DNA from: Tubiluchus corallicola
Taxonomy: Eukaryota > Priapulida > Priapulimorpha > Priapulimorphida > Tubiluchidae
NCBI GenBank assembly: GCA_030141605.1
Contig: JAQGDQ010001876.1
Span: forward strand, 1-22,684
Direction: 5' to 3'
DNA: 22,684 nucleotides
The notes beneath the pieces are model-generated. The model did not search any database. It saw only the letters and a program-made list of their open reading frames with translations, and was not told where the DNA came from. Of the stretch, positions 9,201-21,200 are shown piece after piece. Both the position numbers and the translations under genes were made by a program. The first letter of the stretch is position 1, and each line of letters begins with the position of its first letter.

Positions 9201-12200
9201 TTTTTATCGGACATGAGAATAGGGTAGTGTGTGAAAAATCATCCTGTCTTGCTTTAACGTCGCACAAACTGCAACGGGTAACTCGTTTTCGTCCGTGTCT
9301 CTGCATAAGTTGATAAATGTTTGTGTTTAGATTAAAGAACAAGAATCGGGAACACTTGAAGTGGTACAGTTGGTTCAGCAAACTATGCAAAATTTGCAAA
9401 AGGTACGTCATTGACACTGAAATCGCTAAACTTCAATTATATCGTGCTCATATCTAGATCAGGGGTGTGCAAACTGCGGCCCGCGGGCCACTTGCGGCCA
9501 GCCGAGAAATCTTGTACGACCCGCGAAGAGGTTTGTCAACGTAATGAAAGTGCGGCCCACGTGATCCAGCTGAAGTCTGCGCCAATATCGCAAAGATAGT
9601 GCGGGTAGTTTTCTACCTCTAGATCGGATGGCATTAACCCTTACAAGACCGTTGTCACTTAATGTCACTGTCGGACATGACGAAATATTTGGTTTTTAAT
9701 ATAAATTTTAATAACTTCTAAAATAATTTCTTGAGTGCAGTAGTGCAGTAGTAATGATGTACGCAAATCGGATGCAAAAAAAATCATTATTAGGTCCTAC
9801 TGTACTTGGCTAGTTGACCAAACTGCATGTGGCCCACAGGAATTGCGGGAATGTTTAATGTGGCCCGGCTAGTCAGATAATTTGCACACCCCTGGCGTAG
9901 ATGGTGCGTTTTACTTTTAGATGTCCAGCTGTTGGACAGAAAACGTTTACATGGTGCCTGTGCATATTGGCTAGCCACATAAATGATAATTTCAGTGAGA
10001 AAAGGGAACTTTATGAGCGGGAATGTTCCCGAAACTGAATTTACAAATTGAAATCGGAACCGAAATCTATGAAACACGGGAAACCGAAGAGAAATCATTT
10101 TTGCAAAACCGACTAGTATTAAAGCTGAAAAGGGAAAATTTTAAAATTTTAAGTAAAATATTTTGTTTAATTTTTTTTTGCTTTTATTTGCTGTGAAATT
10201 ACTCGTGAAAAATTTTAATACAAATAGGACAAGGAAGTTTCATTGTATAGAACTTCAAGTTTGATTGAGTTGTTTACAGTAGAAAGCGTGTTATAATGTG
10301 TTTGGATTAACGTTTAAAGATCATAATGCTTCATTGAAATAAAGAAATTTTATTTTGTAAATATTTTGTTGCCCATATTTCATAAATTATAAAATTAAAA
10401 ACGATTTTGCTCAAAGAAATTCAAACTTGGTTTGATATTTCGATTGATTGGGCCTGGAAACCCTAAAAATTCACAGTGGTCAGCATTGAAGATGTGCCGC
10501 ATTGCCAGTAAAAGCTCGTCACAAACTGTTATGTAAGCAGAATTTTCGCTTTGTTTGAACTATTTTAGCCAAGATTTTCTTACCGTTTTTTATCATCTAG
10601 GAGAAAGGGAAAGGTAGATTGGATAAAACCTCGGAAAAATTCTACGAAAAATTATCCGAAATTTCCGCTTTAACAGTTCATAAATTTCGCCGAAACCGAA
10701 TCAGAACCAAAAATGCAATTATCGGCAAACCGAAACAAAAATTTTGTTTCCTTACATCCCTTGTATTAAATCTATTTGATCCTGAGGCCGCTGTTCAAAA
10801 TAATCAAATTAAAATGTTACTTGACACTTCATTGACCACACTTGTTATAGTTACCCAAACGAAGTGAGCAATTATACAATTATCTGTCTTGTCTGTCTGT
10901 CCGTCGTTTTTTCTCGGTTATGGAGAAATCTAGGAAGTCGGTACCAGGCACAGTTGTAGGGCATGATTTGAGCTCGGAGCCAATAAATTTTGGTGCCAAT
11001 TGGCGCAGATTTGAATTTTCTTAAAGTTTTTTTTTGAAGATTTTGCCTTACAACAAAGTTGTGAACCTCCCCGTTCGGGCGTTCGATCAGTGAACACCAG
11101 GAACAGTTAACCGATTTATGATTCATTAGCAGCACATCAAACAACAGTAATTGCTAACATATATCAAATCCGCGCCGTATGATAGTGGATCTGTTTTTTG
11201 ACGGACATTCAAGATTTTTACAGCTGTCCTCGGAGCACCTTAATGCAAAATTCGGGCACAAAAAGTTTGGTTAGCAGAAGGCACAAAAACACAGGTCTAA
11301 ATGTTCTTTTACGTCGAGTTATAGTCTCTTATGATGGTGACTTTACAGAGATTTTTAATTTTGAACTGAAAGTTGTAATCCTTGTCAACGCGAGAAATAT
11401 GTTTTTAATTAAATCACAAGAAACTCTCCGCTTATGTAGAGCTTAAAAGTCTTGAAATTTCATACCACTTACGTATTGCCTTTTTGCGTGAAGGGCTTGC
11501 GTCTGCAGTAACGGCGTATAAAACTTGTAAATTTGATACTTCTTGATATAAACCGTTTGATACCTACTACGTTACTGTGCACAAGTAAACAAATATGATA
11601 ATACGTGTACCTTCTGATAACACTGTATCAGTGGCGATATGTTTATTGGTACAGTGGAACTGCAGCACCCCCCCTATTTTCACTCAATATTATCGATAGT
11701 ATTCATTATAATAAATGTTTTTTCCTTTAGTTCTTTCTTTATACTTGTACGGTCTAGAGCACATGAGGGTAGTACTGTTTGCTTCACAGTGTGCTCCAGC
11801 AGTACGGTGTTTAGCTGTTGTGCGCATGTCTCAGACAGCACGCTGTATGCTGCACTGCTAGTGTCTGCTGCTAGATAGAGAAAGTACTGTCGCTCACACA
11901 GTTTGTTGTCAGTTGTCAGATGCTCTTGTACCGACATATTCATGAATTGCCACCATTTAGACTATTTATCAGCAAAAATTTTTTTGTTTAGGACTTTATC
12001 AACTTTATGTATAAATTTTTGTACGTTTGTTTGTTTAAAATTACAATTACAAATTGCAACTTTAAAATTACACGTTTGTTTATTTATACTGTATTAAAAA
12101 ATGGCTAAAAATTTTCTGAAGCAGTGCCTCCACTAATTTTAGCTACAAACCTCCACTGACTGTAATGTTCTCTTCTTGATGTGATTAGAGTTTTCTTAGA

Positions 12201-15200
12201 CTTATTAGTCTTAGTCTTAGTCTTACTAGAACTTATTTTCGAGTTGATCAATTACGGACTACTTTTTTGTTTATCCAGTCGAAAGAGGCGTATGTGGCTC
12301 GCGGGACGGAGTATGAGAAATTACGGCAGTCCAACGGTTCACCCAAAGACTTGGAAAAGGTAAGTAGGTTTGTCCCCACGTGACGTTTGTAGCCAAATCA
12401 ACTTTGTTTTTCGCACGAGAGAAAGAGAAGCTTAGTGCAAACTGACATTTGTTCACATGTAACTCACCGTTAGTAAATATCTATGTAGAATTACTATGTA
12501 CACTCGTATCTCTGTTTGCCGGACAAAAGCGGGTCGGTTCGAATTTGCCGATAGTCCATATTTACCCATACTAGGATAAGGCTGCTGGGTACTAGGATAG
12601 TAAGGATAGTAGGCTGCACCTATGCAAAAGTATATAAAAACTGTCAGCAATTTGCTCAAATAACTCTGCATAATCGATTCTATATTTTTATACATAGAGA
12701 TATACATGTGGTTACACTGATGTACGTGATGTAAACAAAGTGACGGCACATCAGCTAGCGGTCAGCTCGCAAAACAGCGGACTGTGTCCGTAATATGCGG
12801 GACTTTTAATGGTCCAGATTTTGTCCGATGTCTGTAAAAGCGAGGTCCGGCAAACCGAGATGTGAGTGTAGTCTCTCAAGCTCTCTTTTTTCCACCACAC
12901 CTGCTTCTCTAACAAATTATTATTGTTAACACTCTTTGCTTTACTGTTGTAAAAAATGTTTTAAATAAAAATATTTGCTCTAATTGGCGTGATGTAGTAG
13001 CCATAGTTGCGTGTGTTTGAGGGTTGCCAGTCATTCGTAAGACAAAAGTAAGCCAAATGGCATAAAATTTGACCAAATCTAAGTGAGAAAATAGCCAAAA
13101 GTAAGCCAAATGGCATAAAATTTGACTAAATCTAACTGAGAAATTAGCCAAAATAAGCCAAATGGCATAAAATTTGACTAAATCTAAGTGAGAAAACAGC
13201 CAAAATAAGCCAAATGGCATAAAATTTGACCAAACCTAAGTGAGAAAATAGCCAAAATAAGCCAAATGGCATAAAATTTGACCAAATCTAAGTGAGAAAA
13301 TAGCCAAAATAAGCCAAATGGCATAAAATTTGACCAAATCTAAGTGAGAAAACAGCCAAAATAAGCCAAATCCACGAAGCAAATTTCAATTCTGCAAAAA
13401 ATAAATGAGCGCTTGTTTTAATCAAACGATGGCAGCCGTGTTGACAGTAATTTTTGATAAATTATTTTTACAGAAAAATCCAAGGTTCAGTTAAGCCGAA
13501 TGGCAACATCGTTCTTATATAAACAACATTTATTTTTGTAAATGTACAAAGAAACTTAAGAACTATGTTTTTTTGTACAAAGTGTTGGTCTCTTTTACTG
13601 CTTACTACAAAAATTTTACATAACCGAACGATGGGTTACGTTAGGCAGATGCAGTGAGAGCGAGTTTTGGGTTGCTTAACTTTCCGAATACGGATTTACT
13701 TCTTTTTCCGTGAGGCAAAGTTTCACCTCCTCTTTGTTTTATTACCTCCAGGCGGAAGCAAAGTTTCGCAAGGCAACGGACGAATACAAGTCTTACGTGG
13801 AGAAATATGCCAACATTCGAAGCGATTTTGAAAAGAAAATGCTGATGTCTTGTAGGGTAAGACGTTTTGACGGCCTTGTTCTATGCCGTGCTTGGCCGAT
13901 TTTTGGAGACTTGAAAGCCACGTTTATATTTTGCTGCATTTCGTTTTAGACAGTAACTGTTTTCCATTTGTACATGTTAGTTTAGCAGTCTGTTCCTAGG
14001 TATATTTCATTTCAGTCGGACGGGAAACATTAATTGTTTTTTTCTTGAATCAAAATCACGCTTCATTTCACTTAGATGTATTTGCTGCTTTTTCTTCTCC
14101 CAAAGCAGCTGCTTGACAAGATTTGGTTTTTCTGTGTGAAATACAAAAGAGGGCTAATGCTAGTGTGAAATGCAATAGAGGTTTTTTTTTAATAGAGAAA
14201 TTTAAATCTATCTTCATTTTGTTGGGCCGAATTTTGGTAGTACGGGTAAATACAGTACAGGTAAATAGTAGTACAGGTGAAGACTAGTATAGGTAAATAC
14301 AGTACAGGTAAATAGTACAGGCAAATACTAGTACAGGTGAATACATTACAGGTAAATGCATTACAAGTAAATACAGTACAGGCAAACCAGTACGGGTAAA
14401 TACAGTACAGGTAAATACCAGTACATGTGAATATTAGTACAGGCGAATACTAGTAAGTGTGAATACTAGTACAGGTATATTCTAGTACAGGTAGATTCTA
14501 GTACAGGTGAATACTAGTACAGGTGAATACTGGTACAGGTAGATACTAGTACACATGAATACTAGTACAGGTGAATACTAGTACATTTGAATATTAGTAC
14601 AGGTGAATAGTAGTACATGTGAATACTAGTACAGGTTAATATTAGCATGTGTGAATACTAGTATGTGTGACTACTAGTACATGCGAATATTAGTTCAGGT
14701 GAATACTAGTACATGTGAATACTAGTACACATGAATACTAGTACAGGCAAATACTAGTACACGTGAATACTAGTACAGGCAAATACTAGTACATGTGAAT
14801 ACTAGTACAGGCAAATACTAGTACATGATGTGAATGTTAGTACAGGTGAATACTAGTACATGTGAATACTAGTACAGGTGAATATTAGCACATGTGACTA
14901 CTAGTATGTGTGAATACTAGTACATGCGAATATTAGTTCAGGTGAATACTAGTACATGTGAATACTAATACATGTGAATACTAGTACAGGCAAATACTAG
15001 TACAGGCAAATACTAGTACATGTGAATACTAGTACAGGCAAATACTAGTACATGTGAATATTAGTACAGGTTAATATTATTACAGATAAATACAGTATAC
15101 GTGAATACTAGTACAAGTGAATATTGGTACAGCTAGATACTAGTACAGGTGAATATTAGTACAGGTAAATACAGTAGGCATCGTTTATTAGACTCACAGT

Positions 15201-18200
15201 TAATGAAATTAGTTGCTTAATTAAAAGAAGCAATCAAGTTCTGTACCTTTTTGTTGAAATAGGTACGTTTATTATGCGCTGATATGCAACCCAAGCGGTT
15301 TTGCTTTGAATCTGTCACCTGCTCATTCGCTGCAGTTAACCTCATTGCCCAACAACTTACTAAAGCTAAACGTCTAATTATTTGCCTAGCAGTTTCCTTT
15401 TGAAGTTCTTGCTGCTTTTCACAGAACATTTAATCTGTTAATTGTTGCTGTTATGCAACCAATGTAGCGGTAGTAATCTGCCAGAACTCTTTGCGACTTT
15501 ACAAGTGTAAATATCATAAAGCAGCTAAGAGCATAGAGTTAGTTTTGAAAAATGGAGCATAAGAGTAAAAACCTAACATTTGAAGTTCTCACAGCCTTTA
15601 CAGCCCATACCAGCCCATAACTCATAATTCTTCACTAGTATTACCACACCCTGCTAATCGCTAATAGCTGCTAATCAATTCAGTTGGTTAATTGGGTCTG
15701 TGCTACCTTCTTATAAAAAATCTCCAATAACATAATTCTGTAGCTTGTATCATTTAATCTGAAAACAAATGAGATAATTTTATATAATTTTGCTCAATTT
15801 TACGGCAAAATCTAAACCAAATTGATCTAATTAACTTTAACAAATTTTACGCAAATTATAAAATCTAATCTCTAGTCTTTTTAATAAACAAAGGTTCAAG
15901 ATTTAAGAAATTAATAAATCAACTTACATGGTGATCTTCTATAAGTGTAATTATGAAATTATAACAACGAATCAATGAATGACGCTAAACAATCTGTCAC
16001 TGCAGGCAATGGTAAACGGAAACGCATTACACTGTTTCTCTCTTATTTTTTGAGGTTCTCCCCCTTACCCCGGGAAGAGTATTGTATTGTTTTTGCTGTC
16101 TGTGTTGTTATTTTGTCTGGATGTGTCACTGCCACGTTTGTTACTGGTTTTTCCATTAAATTGCAGCATTTTCAAGACGTTGAGATCGAGCACATTAAGA
16201 AGATGAAGACCTTTGTAGAAACCTATGCAAAGACGGCCGAAGGTCATCAAGCTTTAATACAACAGGTAGAACATTTATTTTCATTTATTTTATTATCAGT
16301 TAGTCTCAGTAACACCAATTAGGCAGCGAAGTGACGAATTTGTCCGCCTTTGGGAACTTGACAATTATTATAAATGTTACTTCGACTTGAACGTGAACGA
16401 ATTTACTGAAAATGTGAACTACAGGTTAAGTTGAACTTGAACGTGAAGTTCACTGAAAATGTGAACTACAGGTTAAGTTTAACTTGAACGTGCAGTTCAC
16501 TGAAAATGTGAACTACAGGTTAAGTTGAACTTGAACGTGCAGTTCACTGAAAATGTGAACTACAGGTTAAGTTGAACTTGAACGCGAACGAATTTACTGA
16601 AAATGCGAACTACAGGTTAAGGTGAGCTTCAATGTGAACGAGTTCACTGAAAATGCGAACTACAGGTTAAGGTGAACTTCAATGTGAACGACTTCACTGA
16701 AAATGTGAACTACAGTTTAATTTGAACTCCATTGTGAACGACTTCACTGAAAATGTGAACTACAGGTTAAGTTTAACTTGAACGTGAAGTTCACTGAAAA
16801 TGTGAACTACAGGTTAAATTTAACTTTAACATGAATGAGTTCACTGAAAATGTGAACTACAGGTTAAGTTGAACTTGAACATGAACGAATTCACTGAAAA
16901 TGTGAACTACAGGTTAAGTTGAACTTGAACGTGAAGTTCACTGAAAATGTGAACTACAGGTTAAGTTTAACTTGAACGTGAAGTTCACTGAAAATGTGAA
17001 CTACAGGTTAAGTTGAACTTGAACGTGAACGAGTTCACTGATAATGTGAACTACAGGTTAAGTTTAACTTGAACATGAATGAGTTCACTGAAAATGTGAA
17101 CTACAGGTTAAGTTGAACTTGAACATGAACGAATTCACTGAAAATGTGAACTAAAGACTAAGTTGAACTTTGAACGTGATCGAATTCACTGAAAATGTGA
17201 ACTACAGACTAAGTTGAACTTTGAACGTGAACGAATTCACTGAAAATGTGAATTACAGGTTAAGTTGAACTTGAACGTGAATGAATTCACTGAAAACGTG
17301 AACTACAGGTTAAGATGAACTTGAACGTGAACGAATTCACTAAAAACGTGAACTACAGCAAATTCATCTACAAACTGGGAAGAAAATTAAGCGCTAATTT
17401 ACGCCATTGCTGAATATGCAACATTCTGACACATTGTGGCTTGATGAAGCTGCCATTCTTCTGATAAATTCTACGGCTTTTCTAAATGATGAAATAGACT
17501 CAGTTACTTAATAATGAAATCTATATAAGAGTTGTTAAGAGAATCACCAGTTCCTGCCTCGCAACGCTAAGCTGTGTTTTGGCGAAGACCCAAGCCATTC
17601 AAGACTAAGATTAACGCCAAGTCCGCAAATTTTGTGACTAACACCTGGACCATGTACTGGTAGCTCGAGGCTGAACAGTTTTTGTTCAAAACTTTTTCGT
17701 TGAACGTAGTTTTGTTGATACCGTAGTATTCGTAGCTACTGTGTTCGTATTGTAGATCCTAAGAACGTTTTATTTCATCTGAGATTCAGGGATGAGAATT
17801 TTCCGCGGATACGCGGAATTCCGAGTTTTTGGAAGACCGGTAGTGCCATTTTTGTAAATCGCATAAATTCGTTGAGAAAATTTTTGGGGTTGAATCTCGT
17901 TTTCGATCGTAACCAAAAGTTTCAGTAGCATTTTTTCGAGGTATTCATCCAGCTTACCTTTATCTCCTAGATGTTAAAAATCGCTGAAAAATTTTGGCTA
18001 AAATAGTTCAAATAAAGCGTATAAACACCGTTTATTTGACAATCTGTACGATTTGTAGCATGCCTTTTACGGCAATGCGGCATATCTTCATTGCTGACAA
18101 ATGTGGAGCTTTGAGGCCTCCCGACACAAACAACCGAAATACCAAAGCGTAAAATGAATAAAACCAAGTTTAATTTTATAATTTATGAAATATAGGCAAC

Positions 18201-21200
18201 AAAATATATGCAAAATAAAATTTGTTAATTTTTTGAAGCTTCGCGATCATATGTATCATGTATCCTTGATAATTGGGTATTTTAAATTATGCATGAAACA
18301 AGGTAATTGATATTTTAAGTCCACTTAGAGGCTCTCTATGGTCACAAAATTGCAATTTGTTGCTGCCTTCAAACCCCCGGCCTGTTTCAGAGATTTTTGC
18401 AATTTGTCATTCTCATCTCTGGAGATTAAGTAGTTAGAATTATAGCGTTTGTGATTTTATGCAGCATTGCAGCTGGTATAAAAAAGACTTTGTTTCAAAA
18501 TAGTTAGAAATAGTTCATTATTATGATTTGTTAAGTTGAAAAATACTTCACTATGCAGTTGTAAGAAATTGTTTAGTTAAATGAAAAAAGTTCTTTTTCT
18601 TCTGGTAGATGGCGCCACGCGTGTAAAGACTTTGTTTCAAAATAGTTAGAAATAGTTCATTATTATGATTTGTTAAGTTGAAAAATACTTCACTATGCAG
18701 TTGTAAGAAATCGTTTAGTTAAATGAAAAAAAGTTCTGTTTCTTCTGGTAGATGGCACCATGCGTGTAAAGACTTTGTTTCAAAATATCTAGAAATAGTT
18801 CATTAGTATGATTTGTTAACTTGAAAAATACTTCACTATGCAGTTGTAAGAAATCATTTAGTTTAATGAGAAAAAGTTCTTTCTCTTCTGGTAGATGGCG
18901 CCACGTGTGTAAAGACTTTGTTTAAAAATAGCTAGAAATAGTTCATTATTATGATTTGTTAAGTTGAAAAATACTTCACTATGTAGTTGTAAGAAATCAT
19001 TTAGATAAATGAGAAAAAGTTCTTTTTCTTCTGGTAGATGGCACCACGTGTGTAAAGACTTTAAAAATAGCTAGAAATAGTTCATTATTATGATTTGTTA
19101 AGTTGAAAAATACTTCACTATTCAGTTGTAAGAAATCATTTAGTTAAATGAAAAAAGTTTTTTTTCTTCTGGTAGATGGCGCCACGCGTGTAAAGACTTT
19201 GTTTAAAATAGCTAAAAATAGTTCATTATTATGATTTGTTAACTTGAAAAATACTTTACTATGCAGTTGTAAGAAATCGCTTAGTTGAATGAAAAAAGTT
19301 CTTTTTCTTCTGGTAGATGGCGCCACGCATGTAAAGACTTTGTTTGAAAATAGCTAGAAATAGTTCATTATTATGATTTGTTAAGTTGAAAAAATACTTC
19401 ACTATGTAGTTGTAAGAAATCGTTTAGATAAGTGAAAAAAGTTTTTTTCTTCTGGTAGATGGCGCCACGCGTGTAAAGACTTTGTTTAAAAATAGCTAGA
19501 AATAGTTCATTATTATGATTTGTTAAGTTGAAAAATACTTCACTATGTAGTTGTAAGAAATCGTTTAGTTAAATGAAAAAAGTTCTTTTTCTTCTGCTAG
19601 ATGGCACCACGTGTGTTCACTTTTGTAATTATAACCCTTTTCTCTAGGTACACACGGAGCTCAAGCAACAATCAGATGAACTGACTGTAGAAAAACTCAT
19701 AGATCATTTCATACAACATAAGGGAACGGGTACCGAAAAATTAGGTAGGTGTTTGAGATAATTACTTTGCTATAAACCTTATGACGTTACCGGGAAAGAT
19801 CTAAAGTAATTAGTTTTCATTTACACAAAGTGCGAGGGTTTTGTTTTTCATGCATCCCGATCGACGTAGAACAGAAATGGCAAAAAAATTATTTCTCCAC
19901 CAGGATTTGAACTTGGAGCCGGCTGCCAAGAATGTAAGTTAAAGGCTCGAGTTACAAATCACGGATAAATGCCAAAAAGCATTCGTAGTACACACGTCAC
20001 TAGCTAATAATAATCTTTATTTAAAGTCGGCTTTTTGGGTCAACAATTAACATTAGCTCAAAGAGCTATTATCGCCACCTGTAAATAACAACCTACAACT
20101 ACATAACATAATAGATCCATAATAATAAGGTTTTTGGCTATCCAGTACCATTTTTTAGGGCCCACCAGGAACAATGCTTAAGAAAATTTAAAAATACTAA
20201 GATCTTTTTCAGTTACATATGATTTCCAACAAAGTAAACGTAATGGTATAATATAAAAGATATCATATTGTATATAAAGTTTTTTTAAAACTTACTTTGA
20301 AATTTTCTTGTCCTTTCCTTTAATGGGGAAAGCAAAGAATTATAAAGTATATCCCTGAGAACTTTTCCTACAAAGTTATCTTACTTTGCACTAAGCACAC
20401 GCTGCCTGGAAGAACGTCGCTGCGTCGCTATCCCAGTGTGCACCACTGATTCACCAAAAACGCATTATTGATCTTACTGAAATATATCACCAGTTAGTGA
20501 AAGTGAGATACGACAGCTCTGATTATTTTTTCAAGCTGGTCAGTAACGCTATGTGATCTAAACTTGTTCCAAATGACTTGCCGTTAAAATGGCCACGCAT
20601 CACTGTCATCTCGGCAGTTTAAATTTACAAGTTTTATACTTTACAATGCAAACTCTGTGTGCAATCTGTACGCAGTAGGACAGAATGTAAGCGATATAAG
20701 ATTTTATTATGAACTTTTTTAAGCTTTAATAATGAAGAGTGTTTTCTTGTGCTTAAAGGACAAGAAAGGGGGAACCTGAAGTAGGTTTCAGAAAAATTTT
20801 ACAGCATCTTTATGCACGTATTGTATTCGTGTTGAAAGGAATTTTCGTTTGTTTTCATTTTAAATCTCCCGCAAAACTGTTCCAGGCGCGCCATTACATG
20901 ACGTCACTATGCCACGTAAATCAGGGGAAGAAAAGGAAATGTTAAATTATGGCCCAAAAGACTTTCCTTGCAAAATTTTATTACTTAGCATTTCACTTAC
21001 CTGCTGGAAAGACTTATGTAACTAGAATAATAATTTAAAATGTTTGTGCCAATTGGTAAAATGTCACTGACTCACCCTCCAAGGTGCGCCACTCCCTAAC
21101 CAAAAACGTATTTTTAATCTTGTTGACAAGATACCGTAATTTAAAATTTTATTTAATTAGCAACATTGATGCTACGAATCCTCTGATTATGTTTTCAAAC

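Noticed and set aside
10872-11144. 90-codon minus-strand frame
   Set aside because: It starts inside repeat sequence and runs into the inverted arm; no recognisable domain.
12909-13220. Minus-strand frame with repeated FYAIWL-type residues
   Set aside because: It is the 52-bp array read on the other strand; the period is not a multiple of three and no family match is seen.
15975-16322. 115-codon + strand frame around FCHO exon 6
   Set aside because: Only 16167-16265 matches the family; upstream and downstream parts are intron with splice sites at the homology limits.
19144-19326. Minus-strand frame with two copies of MAPSTRRK-like residues
   Set aside because: It is produced by the 142-bp array; no conservation of the frame between units of different length.
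19890-19980. Functional tRNA gene
   Set aside because: The B-box-like part is present but no complete cloverleaf or anticodon arm can be drawn.
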